Below, piece after piece: positions 22,879 through 34,720 of a stretch of DNA of 64,000 nucleotides. How positions within the stretch are numbered: the first letter of the stretch is position 1; each line of letters opens with the position of its first letter. The translations under genes were made by a program, and so were the position numbers. This DNA comes from Elmis aenea (lineage: Eukaryota > Arthropoda > Insecta > Coleoptera > Elmidae). The notes beneath the pieces are model-generated. The model was not told the DNA's origin. It was given only the letters and a program-made list of their open reading frames with translations, and did no database searches. Location of the stretch: the NCBI GenBank assembly GCA_947652605.1, contig OX393581.1, positions 44,415,924-44,479,923 of the forward strand, in the 5' to 3' direction.

Positions 22879-23327
22879 TGCACAGGAGTCATAGTCTAGT
22901 AATATGTAAGTTAACAAAGATCACCTTTAAATAAAATCTTGGTTTGGTAAATTTGTACTTCTTGTAATTCGGTGATAGAAGTAAAATATTTTGATGAATT
23001 TTAAAGTCCATTTATATTCTTGTTTCTGTTTCTTAACAATCTTTGGGTCTCCGCCAGGGTTGCCAGATTTCAAATTAGGTCTCGCAGGACAAAAATTAAA
23101 AAAATGAAGGTGATCTTTCCCAAGAAATTTTGTTCATAATTAACGATTTTGACATATCAATTTTAATTTCTAAAATTCATTTTGGCCATTTAAAAATGCA
23201 TCTAATAAAGAAAACAAAAATAGTTGAATTAAACTTATTTATAGATACTATTTTTATTTATCCTAAAAATTATTCACTATTTCTTATTTGATTTCACTTC
23301 ATTAAGAATGACTAAACCAGGGCTTCG

Positions 23328-23523
23328 AACCGGAACTGAACCGAAAACCGGAAAATACCGTTATTTTTGTCGGAACGAAAACCGAAACTGAACCGAAAAA
23401 AAAATCGGTTTATAACGGTTCGGTACATGTTCAACAAACTCGCGCGTTTTGTTTATATGTGTTTCGCTTAATAAATTATATTATTATCATATGTTATATT
23501 GTATACTGTGTATAGGGTATAGG
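23328..23523. mobile_element. Left end of the 1.6-kb hAT element, truncated
   Basis: Matches 9070-9265, including the preceding GACTAAAC, then stops at about 23523. The rest of the element is missing here and the next sequence is a different short element. This is the right limit of the block shared between A and C. Confidence 0.75.
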
Positions 23524-23525
23524 TA

Positions 23526-23908
23526 CGGTGACCATTATTTCTAGACAAAAATACAGTACAAAAGGTGGATTACGTTTTTTTTTTGCTTTCACGTTTTTTT
23601 TTTTAAGAAGACCGGAACAAAAAATGTGTTTTAGGAAGAACGGAAGCAAAAATGTGGATGAAGTTTGTTTATTTTTTTGCTCTCACGAATTTTGAAGATA
23701 GAAATTATATTGAATTATATGTTTGTGGAGCGCCCTATGTAAAAGGTTGGGTTATATTTAGCACAATTTTCATTACGTTAAAAATACAGTACAAACAGCA
23801 CAAAAAAATAAAATACAGTACATTTATTTCTATTTAAATTATACCGTACAGCGCCTTAAAATACAGTACTCAGTACTGTACTGTATAATACAGTACGGAT
23901 GGTCACCG
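23526..23908. mobile_element. 383-bp TIR element flanked by TA
   Basis: Ends CGGTGACCAT and ATGGTCACCG with TA on both outer sides (23524-23525 and 23909-23910). The interior is rich in ATACAGTAC repeats. Part of another copy lies reversed inside the hAT at 10378-10491. Family not identified. Confidence 0.6.
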
Positions 23909-23910
23909 TA

Positions 23911-24010
23911 AGTATAATGCATTTAAAACAAATTCATTTCACTTTGCATCGTTATAAAAACAAAATTTCGAATTTATGTGCATTTTAGTAATTTTCATAG
24001 CACACCTAGT
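23911..24010 (-). repeat. Inverted fragment of the zinc-finger spacer
   Basis: Reverse complement of spacer sequence such as 13480-13580 (motif AAAATTTCGAATTTATGTG), somewhat diverged. It shows that spacer pieces have also moved in inverted orientation. Confidence 0.7.
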
Positions 24011-24473
24011 AGATACAAGGATAAAACAGTTAAGTTTTGATTTTATTATGGACGCCATATTAAATATTTCTCAAATAGTATTATACATATATATTATAGT
24101 CAAGGATATTACTCAACAAGATGGCAAAAAACAAGAAGATTTATAAATTATAATGCCTATTATGTTTAGTTTGAAAAAAATTAAATATATATTTTCGTGT
24201 TCCTGGCCCCACCTGCTTCTATTGTCACCAGCCGCCACTGCTTGTACTAAATTTTCTTTGTGTTCCATTCATTTATGCCTTCATCCATTCGCTCTCTTGC
24301 AAAATCAATAAATATCTATTACATCTCAGAACCCTATTGTTGAAAGTGGCAAAGATCAGAACCCGTAAAGCAGCTAATCTTTATTTATTTTGGTTTTTGT
24401 AACCTTACTTTTATTGAAATTTAAAAATATATGTTTGTCAAAATATTTCCTAGTTTAAAAACACAGTCAAAGT
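24011..24473. other. 5' flank of the MBLAC1-like gene
   Basis: AT-rich, no repeat recognised and no clear TATA box. The last ~100 bp before the ATG presumably contain the promoter or 5' UTR. Confidence 0.35.
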
Positions 24474-25103
24474 ATGTCAAAAATAGAAAATTATGAAATT
24501 TTTGTTTTATTCGATGGCTATTCCAAAATAGACGAGGGTGGAATGGTAGCAAACTGCACATGCACTCTAATTAAAGGACCAAAAAATATAATCGTTGATA
24601 CAATGACAGCATGGGATGGGGATAAATTAAAAGAATCGTTAAAAACACATAATTTAGAATGTCCTGATATCGATTATGTTGTTTGTTCACATGGACATTC
24701 GGATCATATCGGTTGCAATTATTTATTTTCAAATGCAATACACATAGTTGGGCACTGTATATCACACAAATATAAGTATGAAAGCCATGATTTTAAGTCT
24801 GGCCTAGAATACGTAATTGACACTAAAATAAAAATCATCGCAACACCAGGACATACTCTTCAAGATATCTCCGTTATTGTTAACACAGAAGATAGAGGTG
24901 TTGTAGCTATAACTGGTGATTTATTTGAAAATCAGAGTGATCTTTATGATGATACTATCTGGAAATCTGCTGGTAGTGATTCTGAAGAACTTCAAGTTAA
25001 AAATCGTAGTGTTATCTTAAAATTGGCTGACTGGATTGTACCTGGACATGGACCCATGTTTAAAATAAGTGATGATATAAAATGTAAAAGCTATTTTATT
25101 TAG
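24474..25103 (+). CDS. MBLAC1-like metallo-beta-lactamase-fold hydrolase
   Basis: Single-exon, 209-residue metallo-hydrolase. Visible metal ligands are HGHSDH (His73, His75, Asp77, His78), PGHT (His127), TGDLFE (Asp149) and VPGHGPMF (His192), the complete set for a two-metal site. The order and the strings DGYS, CTLIKGP, IIVDT, YVVCSHGHSDHIG and DWIVPGHGPMF fit the animal MBLAC1 family. The human protein has been linked to cleavage of replication-dependent histone pre-mRNA; transfer of that role here is inference. The protein is shorter than the human one (266 residues), mostly at the ends. No signal peptide or membrane segment is seen. It is convergent with the ribonucleotide reductase gene, 1.4 kb away. 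The ORF is intact and, unlike the surroundings, not repeat-derived. Confidence 0.9.
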   Translation: MSKIENYEIFVLFDGYSKIDEGGMVANCTCTLIKGPKNIIVDTMTAWDGDKLKESLKTHNLECPDIDYVVCSHGHSDHIGCNYLFSNAIHIVGHCISHKYKYESHDFKSGLEYVIDTKIKIIATPGHTLQDISVIVNTEDRGVVAITGDLFENQSDLYDDTIWKSAGSDSEELQVKNRSVILKLADWIVPGHGPMFKISDDIKCKSYFI

Positions 25104-25960
25104 CTTGTACCTTGTTTTAAAAAAAATTATATCTGCAATTACATAGTCCTGTTTATTATTTTTTAATTGCTTATAATATAAAACCGATATTTTATTTTGA
25201 AAAACTTAAGACATCCTTTGTAGTTTAGATTTATATTGTATATGGGTTGTTTCCGGGTTGGAACTAATATTTCTAGGATGATTTTTGCACCCTCTTCCTT
25301 ATTTTCGACTTTTCCGAAAAAGCGGTTTTATTTTCCAAAAATTTCACTAGACCAAAGTTGTAGCGCATAAAATTTGCTATCTAGAATAGGCAGTCGTTTT
25401 TTTTTTACAACCTTTCGTTTTAAAGATAAAGCAGTTGCAAAGTCTAAGAAACAATTAAAGTTTTTAAATTTTTCACATTTTTTTGTACAAACTGCCTTAT
25501 AACTTTTAAACCATTGCCTGTAGACAAAAAATAATTATAACCAATTTTGTGGAGAATTTCATGCTCTATTAAAAAGCTGGAAAGTGTTTTATGATAAAAT
25601 TGATATTTTCAGCGACAGAGCCTTTTAAATGCAGAAGTGTAGAATAATCAAGTGTGTTGATATCTGCTTAGCATTTGATTTTAGAAAAAAATTTGTACTT
25701 GAAATTTTTTCTTAGATAATTGGGACACTCTGTATATTTATAAGAACTTTCTCATAAAATTAATTGGTTGGACACGTCGTGCGAAGCCTTTTAATATATC
25801 CAGGTTCTTAAAGGCGGCGTGCGACCCCCCAACCTCTTTCTTCATGCGCCTATGCACTGGAATAGTTATTTTAAAAATTGGAACTTCTTGTTTCATATTA
25901 GAACTGGTTACAACAAACTGTTGTTACTGTGAGAATTTACTAAATAACACACGTATTTAT
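25104..25960. other. Intergenic DNA between two convergent genes
   Basis: No gene. The stretch ending GGGACACTCTGTA near 25740 resembles the end of a TA-flanked MITE, but I could not pair it with a left end. Confidence 0.4.
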
Positions 25961-25970
25961 AAACTAACCA

Positions 25971-25976
25971 TTTATT
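25971..25976 (-). terminator. Candidate polyadenylation signal of RRM1
   Basis: AATAAA on the - strand (TTTATT on +), about 530 bp past the stop codon, of which 286 bp are the MITE. If used, the 3' UTR contains the MITE and the local duplication. Confidence 0.35.
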
Positions 25977-25978
25977 CA

Positions 25979-26159
25979 AAAGTTTAAATCAAATTAATTT
26001 ACAAATAGAAACACAAAGCTACTTATTAAAACCATTCATGCTTAAAAAATCTTTGTCTAATAAGACACATACTTTTAAAAAATAACACTTATTAAAAAGT
26101 TCAGATCAATTAATTTACAAACAGAAATGCAAAGCTACTAAATAAAACATGCATGCTTC
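25979..26159. repeat. Local duplication in the RRM1 3' region
   Basis: About 64 bp at 25979-26042 recur in diverged form at 26096-26159 (shared TTAATTTACAAA, AAAGCTACT and CATGCTT). The second copy ends at the MITE target site. Confidence 0.6.
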
Positions 26160-26445
26160 CAGTGGCGAGCGAGGGTAATGGCGCCCGGGGCATTTTATTT
26201 TTTTGTGCCCCCCCTCGTTCGTATTTTTATTGTAGTATATGAGTTCCAATTAAAATAATGTGTTATTTATTCAAGGACAACTGTAATGAAAATAAGAAAA
26301 AATTTTAAAATCATAATGGCATTTTATTAGTTTTCTGACTTTAAATAAGTGAAATAAATGCAAAAATATTTTGTCTTTGCGGCGCCCCCCAAGACTGGCG
26401 CCCGGGGAAACGATACCCCCTTGCCCCCCCGTCACTACGCCACTG
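26160..26445. mobile_element. hAT MITE, 286 bp, in RRM1 3' region
   Basis: Ends CAGTGGCGAGCGAGGG and the inverse of CAGTGGCGTAGTGACGGG, with exact 8-bp duplication CATGCTTC (26152-26159 and 26446-26453). It lies 58 bp past the reductase stop codon. Its GC-rich ends (GGCGCCCGGGG) stand out from the AT-rich surroundings. Confidence 0.88.
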
Positions 26446-26502
26446 CATGCTTCAAAACAATCCTCATCTAAAAATATAAATTACGATTGCTAATTGTTTA
26501 AT

Positions 26503-29196
26503 TTAGGCCCCACACATATCACAATTTTCTGGATTTTTCAAAGAACAAACTAATGCAGCCATATTTTCATCTTCTTTGTTGTCTTCCGTACCGTTTTCCT
26601 TTTCTTCATGTTGCGAACCGTTTTGTACATCTTTACTGACCATTAGTATGCTCTTGTCGACCGTGAATTGGATGGGTTTGGCAGCAGCTTTAGTGCGGAG
26701 GTAATACATGCCCGTTTTCAAACCCTTACGCCATCCGTAGAAGTGTATAGACGATAAAACACCGTAATTCGGTTTTTCAACGTGAATATTTAGCGACTGA
26801 CTTTGATCAATGAACGCGCCACGATCCGCAGCCAAATTCAGAATAGTTTTCTGAGAAATTTCCCATACGGTTTTGTAGATTTGTTTGAAGTTATCCGGTA
26901 TTCCTGGTATGTTCTGGATCGATCCGCAGTTGGCTATGATCTGGTTCTTCATGGTATCATCCCATAAACCTAGTTCAGTCAAGTCTTTCAGTAAATGTTG
27001 GTTTACTATGAAAAATTCACCGGATAATACACGGCGAGTGTAAAGGTTCGATGTGTAGGGTTCAAAGGATTCGTTATTGCCTAAAATTTGGGCAGTGGAT
27101 GCTGTCGGCATCGGCGCAAGCAGCAGGGAGTTGCGAATTCCGTGTTTGGCTATTTTCTCTTTTAAAGCCGCCCAGTTCCACAAATTGGTGGGAGTTTTGT
27201 TCCACATGTCGTACTGTAATATGCCTTTGCTAACCGGGCAGCCTTCGTAAGTGGAGTAAGGTCCTTCTTTCTCAGCTAATTCGCAGCTGGCTTCAAGGGC
27301 ACCGTAGTAAATAGTTTCAAAAATTTGTTGGTTTAATAGAGCGGCTTCCTCACTTTCAAACGGCATTCGAAGCAAGATGAACGCGTCTGCTAAACCTTGA
27401 ATGCCGATACCAATCGGTCTGTGTCTCAAATTCGATGTTTTGGCTTCTTTAACCGGATAGTAATTGACGTCGATGATTTTGTTTAAGTTTTTGGTGACTA
27501 CTTTGGTGATGGTTTTCAACTGTTCGAAGTCGTAAGTTTTTCGGTCTGCGCTCACAAACATGTTAACCGCAATCGAGGCTAAATTGCAAACGGCAATTTC
27601 GTCGGGAGCCGTGTATTCGAGAATTTCGGTACAGAGATTGCTGCTCTTGATCGTGCCCAAATTTTGTTGGTTACTTTTACGATTGCAGGCATCCTTATAC
27701 AACATATAGGGAGTTCCAGTTTCAACTTGCGATACGATTATGGCGTGCCAAAGCTTCTGCGCGGACACTTGTTCACTAAACCTACCTTCTTTTTCGTATT
27801 TCTCGTATAACTCTTCGAATTTTTCTCCCCAGCAGTCTGAGAGCCCAGGACATTTGTGCGGGCACATAAGGGACCAATTTTTGTTCTCCTCGACTCGTTT
27901 CATGAACAGATCTGGGATCCATAACGCGTAGAATAAATCCCTGGCTCTAACTTCTTCCTTTCCTGTGTTCTTTTTAAGATTCAGGAACTCGAAGATATCG
28001 GCATGCCACGGCTCTAGGTAAAAAGCGAAAGCACCAGGTCTTTTGTTGCCTCCCTGATCGACGTATCGAGCTAGATTATTGAAGACCCTAAGCATGGGTA
28101 CCAGACCGTTCGAAATACCGTTTGTGCCCGCGATGTAAGTGCCTTTGGCCCGGATATTGTGAACGTTAACTCCGATTCCTCCGGCGGATTTCGAGATCAG
28201 GGCGCATTGGGTTAAACATTCGCAGATGCCTTCGATGCTGTCTTCTGGCATCATTAGTAAAAAGCACGACGATAGTTGTGGACGGGGTGTCGCTGCAGAA
28301 AATAGAGTGGGGCTTGCGTGGGTAAAGTAACGTTCCGACAAATAATTGTAAGTCTCGACGGCCGAGTCGATGTCTTCCCCGTGAATTCCGATGGCTACAC
28401 GCATCAACATGTGCTGGGGACGTTCAGCTATCTTATTATTTATCTTGAGAAGATATGAACGTTCCAGGGTTTTAAAACCGAAGTAATTGTATGCAAAATC
28501 ACGGTCGTATATGATGACAGAATTGAGACGGTCGGCATTTTTCATAACGATGGCATGGTGTTCTATGGAAATCATCGGGGTGTGGGTACCAGTTATTTCG
28601 CTTTTCATCTGGTAGAGGGCATCTATGACTTCTACATTTAAAAAAATATGAAATATAAGATACCTAGTCCTACTAATTATATTTTTGGCTTCATTAGCCT
28701 TTTGTTTTTTTGATCTGCATATTTTTTTTGTAATTTCGTCTCCCGACTAAAAATCTTGCAACTTACCACTGAACTGTTTCTTCGTTTCCTTATGGAGGTT
28801 TGAAACAGCAATACGAGCTGCTAACACAGCGTAATCGGGATGATCCGTAGTCATCGTGGCCGAAGTTTCTGCAGCTAAGGTGTCTAACTCTACAGTCGTT
28901 ACACCTGGATACAATCCGTTGATCACCTTTAACGTGATGGCCACCTAATTCAAACAGTAATGAAAATCGAGTGTACCAGTAAATGAATATACTTACAGGA
29001 TCCACGTAGTCCATGTTTAATCCGTAACATAGCTTCTGGATTCTTGAAGTAATTTTATCTAAATGGACTTCTTCCCTTCGACCGTCTGCAAAAAAGTAAA
29101 CAAAAAATTGTACTTCCCGCAAAAATATGTAACCTCACTCTGGCTATTACCTCTTTTTAGGACGTAATTTCGTTGTTGATGTTTATTAGCAACCAT
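26503..29196 (-). CDS. RRM1: Ribonucleoside-diphosphate reductase large subunit
   Basis: Class Ia reductase alpha subunit; it makes deoxynucleotides from ribonucleoside diphosphates with the small subunit in the cytosol. Four exons on the - strand: 29196-29151, 29085-28997, 28944-28767 and 28631-26503, all with GT...AG introns, joining to 813 codons (human 792). The N-terminal ATP-cone region reads [26 protein letters not shown]. Active-site residues are present: Cys227 (LSSCFLL), Asn436-Cys438-Glu440 (NLCTE), Cys453 (VCNLAS), the radical-relay tyrosines in GMYYLRT, and the C-terminal CDMC pair (Cys808, Cys811). The start gives about ten residues more than the human N-terminus. Neighbours: an E2F-like site upstream, a MITE just past the stop codon, and a convergent MBLAC1-like gene. 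Intact, certain identification. Confidence 0.97.
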
Positions 29197-29330
29197 TTTT
29201 GCAAGGATTGTATTTAAGCGTTAATAAACAATGGCACAAAAGATTATTTTGGTTAAATTACTGTAAATTCGAGATATTTAAGCGAGCACAAGGAACTATA
29301 AACCACCCTTGCGGCCTCGCAAAATCAGTC

Positions 29331-29339
29331 TTTTCCCGC
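29331..29339. promoter_or_regulatory. E2F-like site upstream of RRM1
   Basis: TTTTCCCGC fits the E2F consensus TTTSSCGC and lies 135 bp upstream of the reductase ATG. Reductase genes are known E2F targets in animals, so the position makes sense. A single site of this length can occur by chance. Confidence 0.5.
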
Positions 29340-29439
29340 TTAAAATTCTCATGCGCCTGGTCACTGGTCATAACGGTTAACGTTTCACAGAATTTGAATT
29401 ACACAACGGTTCGCAATTTATTAATAAACCAAAAATAAC

Positions 29440-31130
29440 GTTGCTATTAAAAAATTGATCACAAAAGTAGGAACTTGTAAATGAGACATAAATTAGATTT
29501 CTAAGTAAATAACGTTTGGAAATGTATAAACAATTTCTTTTTAGAAAGTTGAAGGAAACGGTAGTGCATTTTGAAGTTACGATTATAGTTAAGACGTTAT
29601 TTATGTTAGTTAAATAATTAAAAAAAAAATGAAAAATATAAAAACGTTTAAGTTTTATGGTAATTTGAGTTGCCTATACACTTATACAGTGTATCAAACG
29701 CCTTGTTGTTATGCAACTCAGTATACATCACGTTATATTGCCTAAACAGGTAGGCGCAAAGGTCTCCATATGTATAGCTTTAGATATTTCTATCTGATGG
29801 CAGCTTGAGACTGCTTAGATGTTTCACATTTATTTAAAAACTTGAATGACAAAACGTTGTTGTCATACTAATTTTGAGGAAATGTATTGTAAACTACCGA
29901 TTTTTTGATATATTATTAATATTTTAATTGAATTACCATGTTATACCTATTCAAATTTATAAAATGCGAATCTTCGTAAGTTCGTACATATCATACAGAT
30001 TGTTGTAGTAGTGGATATTTCCTTTAAATCTTATTTATAAAACGACATGGACAAAAAATATTGTTAAAAAATTTGCGTGAAATCAATAAAAGCATTACTT
30101 AAGATTACTTTCAACAATACTGTCTGTTTTGTTTTAGCATACCTATATTTAAGTTTTTCACGTTAAATGGACGCTATATTTTTAATATCATAGATGTTAA
30201 TTCAACTTCCTTTTAAAAAACCTATACAGTTTATTGCATTTAAAATCAACAGTTTTTGAGTTATTTGCGAATTTTTGAAACTTATGACAGATACAAAACT
30301 TTAACAAAACATTAATATTTCAAACTTATCAATGCAAGTAAAATGTACCTAATATGGAATTTTCTATAAAACACTTAGTATAGTAAAAAATAATATTGGC
30401 TTGTGCAATTATTAATCTCAGACAACTTTTTTTAATTGATTGCAATTTTATACATTTCGAAAAGTTACTTATTATATCAGATTGATATTTAAATTGAAAC
30501 GAGAACTAACAGTGTCGTAGTAATTAGATATTAAAAAAATCTTCTACTAAAAATTAAACATTTTTATGAAATAATCATGAGTTTACATAAAAGCATTTTT
30601 TACTGCGGGGACAAATGTATGGCAATGATCATTTGTTGGCTGCACTAATTTAAGCTATATTGTTGCTGTTTTATTAATTAAGAAGTTTGATTAAAATTTG
30701 TTATTGTAAAGACGATTTGGTTTGCTCTAATTGTTAGGTGTTCAAAACTTCTATTGCAGCCTTATAATCAAACCAATATGAATTATTTAACTGCTAACTG
30801 GCGTGGTAACTATTTCGTTTAACCTAAGTCATTTCTAAAGAAAAAAGCCATTAAAGTTTAATTAGATCTTTTAAATTGTTCATTAATTGTTTGCATTTAA
30901 AAAACGACTAAATTTTAATGAGTGGAATTATTTTATGTTCATTTTCTTAGAATTATTTTTCATTTAATATCACAAAAGCTTTGCCAATTGTACATTAATA
31001 TATATATTTTTTAAATTTTGATGTCGATTTGTTTGCTTGCTAGTAATAAATACTTTTGTTTATAAAATCTTTTTGAGAATTCTTGACATTATTTGAATTA
31101 CTCAATTATCTAATTGGAATTATTAAATTG
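29440..31130. other. AT-rich non-coding DNA
   Basis: I see no gene, no repeat boundary and no tandem repeat in this 1.7 kb. Confidence 0.5.
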
Positions 31131-31133
31131 ATA

Positions 31134-31790
31134 CAAGGTGATTGATTGGGACTGTGCATTAGAAATATATGAAGAATGAAAAAGGATAATGATTTGAAAT
31201 TTTGGTTATGGCCATAATGGCATATCATCGGTTTAATGAAAATATTTTCAAGAAGGCGACACTTCCGGAAGTTGACATCTACTTTCTTATTTTAAATACA
31301 ATGGTATACTTTTTATTGCATTTTTGGGTGTAACACGTTATTTTAAAGGAACTTTTATAGCATTCCCTGAGCTTAAGTGCAGTAGTTTTTTAGATTTTTT
31401 GACTTTTTTAATTTACATCGTGATGCTTAATTATCTATCGCCGCCATTTTTGAAGCGAAAACGCTCAAATTGAGACAATGGATAGAAGAAACCTTGGAGT
31501 TCATACTGGAATTTTTGTAATCTATGCCCTACTGACAGGGAGTCCAAAATTTAATTTTTTTATAATGCAACTCTGGACCACTAAGATTCGTTTTTTTTTA
31601 ATACAATACCCATTTTTTTTTCATTTTCTAATGCAAAATTAAATTCTGCATCAATCTGTATTAGCGTTTTCTATAGGTACCTATCTGCAATAATTTTCAA
31701 GTTTAATTAAGAATTTTTGATGAAGTTAAGAAGAAATTGTAAAATTTTTAAATAGTTTACGGAGTTATCTTAATATTCAACATGCTAAAT
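31134..31790 (+). repeat. Solo arm of a long-TIR mariner-like element
   Basis: Starts CAAGGTGATTGATT next to TA and is the diverged reverse complement of about 50088-50711 (shared CTTCCGGAAGT, ACCTTGGAGT, TGTATTAGCGTTT and TTTAAATAG). No transposase is attached here. Confidence 0.65.
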
Positions 31791-32290
31791 ATGTTCATCA
31801 GTAAAGACAATTCAAGTGTAGCCGTTGCATTTTCAATTGCTCACTGTAGCCCGGTTGCAAAAATCTTGATTTATACTAACGAAGGTTTAAAATAGTTACA
31901 TCAATTATTTAACTATAACAACGATGTTTGACGACTCCGTTAATTTTAATCGAGCTTTGTGCCTGCGGAAATGGGTTGTTCGGTGCTTTCATCATCTTTT
32001 TATTCGCAGTAATTTATTATTATTGCAACAAAAAATATTTAATGTATACCTAATATTTACGTTTCGCAAATCTGTTTCTTTATTTTTTGTTTTTGTGTAG
32101 GTCCCATTTTGTACGAAAAACGAGAATGACTGGTGGCTGGAACTGAACTCTTCTACTTAGGTTCGGTTGAAGAGCCATAACCAATGTATGATGAGGTTAG
32201 ATTTTTTTTGCTAAGTATGACCAATGTAAATTTTTAAACGATTACTGCATTTTTGCAAAAGTGTGTCAGCGATTGGTATTGGACAATATA
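31791..32290. other. Non-coding DNA
   Basis: No gene. A TATACAGGGTTC end at 32287-32298 looks like the left terminus of the foldback repeat that follows. Confidence 0.4.
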
Positions 32291-33115
32291 CAGGGTTCTT
32301 AAATATTGCGAACAAATGCGGGAGATAATTCCGTATCGAAAATTAAGGGGGACTTTTATATAAATTTTGTTCTTTAGACGTCTCCTTTTGGAGTTACAAC
32401 CCCTAAAGGGAAGTGGTAAAATTAAGTTTTTATTTTATTTCTCAAATTTGGAGATGTGCAGGAAAATTACACTTTGGTAGATGTTTTAAGGTTCACACCA
32501 AGGGCGGATCCAGCCCTCCATCTTAGGGGGGGGGGGTAATTAAAGGTTTCAGTGGGCCCTTGCCAATTGGCCTCCGCTGAATTTTCTTCTTCTTAACTTT
32601 AATCAGCAATTGATAATTGTTTCGCTTTGCCCCTTAATAATTAATTGTAATTATCAATCTTTCAAATAAAAACAGGCCAATGGCTAAAACTATACGGGAA
32701 GTGTATAATAATTAATAAATATGACTATTTTTGTAATTTACAGTTTTAATTTAGGCAATAATACATTGAACTAAAACTAATTTTATTAAAACAAAAAGTA
32801 CTTTATTTAATTGTAAGCGATAGTAAATAACTGGTTCGGCTTTTTAAAAATTATACAATAAAATTAAGTTTTTTACATTTGGCTCCAAATGTATTTATTA
32901 TAATGTCTATGTTGACATCTTTATCTCTATGAATATGCAATAAAGCTAATCCCGTTAGACGTTCTTGTGTCATAATAGATCGTAACCACCTTTTTAACCT
33001 TTTTTAAGCCGAAAAACTCCTTTCTGCCGAGGCAACGCTAACAGAAAGAGTGCATAAAATTTACAAAATGATTTTAAAAGTGGGGTATATTTATTTCGGC
33101 GTTACATTTTTCATA

Positions 33116-33795
33116 GTGTGTCCAATAGTTATGAAATATACTATATATCTCAGTAAATATCTACTTTAGAAAAAAATGTTTTGAATAAAAGTTGTTTGGT
33201 ACTTAGTTTGCCACTATAAGAAAAAATTTAAAATTTTTTTTCGTATAACAAGAGCGCAATAAAAAACAATTGAATTTTTTTAAATGACAAGATACTCATT
33301 TGATACAGATTTTTTTTTCTTTTCAATGATGGGGTCACCTCAAAAATAAAGTTTATGCTAAGAGGCCGGAGAATATCGAAAATTTAAAAGATCGTATTAG
33401 AGAAGAGATGAGGTCTATTACACCTGAAATGGTTGGGAATTATATAAACGGGTTTAAAAACCGAGTTTATCATTGCCAAGCTATAAATGGTTCACAGTTT
33501 GAACACTTATTTCGTCAAAAACATTTAATCTTATGATGTTTTTGTTAGAAATGAATACTAAACAATTAAAATAATTTAAGAGTATTTTTTTGCGTTTTTC
33601 TCAAAAAGTTGCTTAAGTAAGAGTACTAAAATTTTGCATCATTGAAAAAAGAAAAACAATTCTCTATCAAATGAGTATAATATAGGATAGGGGTATCTTA
33701 TGGTGGAAAACTAAGTACCAAACAACTTTTATTCAAAACATTTTTTCCTAAAGTAGATATTTACTGAGCATATTCCATACCTTTTGGACACACTG
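33116..33795 (+). mobile_element. Mariner-like element nested in the hAT
   Basis: Inverted repeats of about 105 bp starting (CA)GTGTGTCCAA, with TA on both outer sides (33114-33115 and 33796-33797). It splits the hAT transposase remnant in two, so it is the younger insertion. The left end has lost two bases. Confidence 0.8.
33348..33536 (+). pseudogene. Tc1/mariner-type transposase C-terminal fragment
   Basis: Sixty-two codons plus stop, including KVYAKRPENIENLKDRIREE and FKNRVYHCQAINGSQFEHLF. This is the C-terminal tail typical of insect IS630/Tc1/mariner-like transposases. The catalytic region is absent. Confidence 0.7.
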
Positions 33796-34650
33796 TATGA
33801 TTCAAAAGCACTGGCAGGTACATTTTCGTTTAACTGAAATTTCTTTTGCCATTCTAATGTCCAAAAATCGGTTTCAGATTTAAGCTTTAATTTTATTAGG
33901 CCGTCGTTTTTAAATACTTTACTTAAATAAGTGACCATTGAATTTATAAATTCATTTACATCTTCTCTAGACTTAGATCTAAACTAAGGCGGGAACGCAG
34001 AAAATAGGATATTTGTAAAACTTAATTTTTTTAAATATCTTAGTCTTAGGGGGGGTAATTACCCCATTTACCCCCCCTGGATCCGCCACTGGTTCACACA
34101 CACCAGCGCGATGGCGATCGCGGCTGCGATTTCGATCACGATAATTGGTGACCATGTTACTTACTTACGTAACCAGGTCACTAATTATCGTGATCTCGAT
34201 CGCCATTGCCACCGCCGGTGTGAGTTTTGTACTTATTAAAATGTTTGCGATGGTAATATTTTTAATTATCTCCAACCTTCACAAGCGGCTGAAAAGTGCT
34301 ACCCCTGTTTTTTTTTTATCAGAACTTTCTGGAGACTTATAATTTTGCAATTTAAAAATATTTCTTTGAAAGCTTGATTTGTTTAGAAACTTTTTTTATT
34401 CTGTAAGTTTTCCTGCAAAACCTAGAGTGATTGAGTAAAAAATAAAATAAGTGAACATGAACCATTAAATATTCTAAAATGAAACGATTTATTTTGGTGG
34501 TTACCATGGTTTGATCATGTTTCTAAATAAATTAAGCTTTTCAATAAATTTTTTTAAGGTCTGATAAAAATACCAACAGGGGTCTCATTTTTCAGCCCCT
34601 TGTGAAGAAATATTACTATGGCAAACCTTTCAATAAGTATAAAACATCTA

Positions 34651-34720
34651 CTAATACCAATACCAATACCAATACCAATACCAATACCAATACCAATACA
34701 AATATCTACCAATACCAAAT
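34651..34720. repeat. (ACCAAT)n hexamer microsatellite
   Basis: About nine hexamer units with a short interruption (CAAATATCT), lying inside the right arm of the foldback repeat. Confidence 0.85.

Larger units (their letters stand above)
32851..33938 (-). pseudogene. hAT transposase C-terminal remnant
   Basis: Read leftwards: a frame with DFWTLEWQKKF and NVPASAFES (33938-33800), then the nested element, then LSVSVASAERSFSA-stop-KRLKRWLRS and QERLTGLALLHIHRD, the hAT dimerisation domain, ending at 32851. A TAA replaces the expected Leu codon in the signature, and there is at least one frameshift. Confidence 0.8.
32499..34091. mobile_element. Degenerate hAT element, 1.6 kb
   Basis: Left end CAAGGGCGGATCCAG, right end CTGGATCCGCCACTG, and exact 8-bp duplication GTTCACAC (32491-32498 and 34092-34099). 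It carries transposase remnants on the - strand and a nested mariner-like element. Confidence 0.85.
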
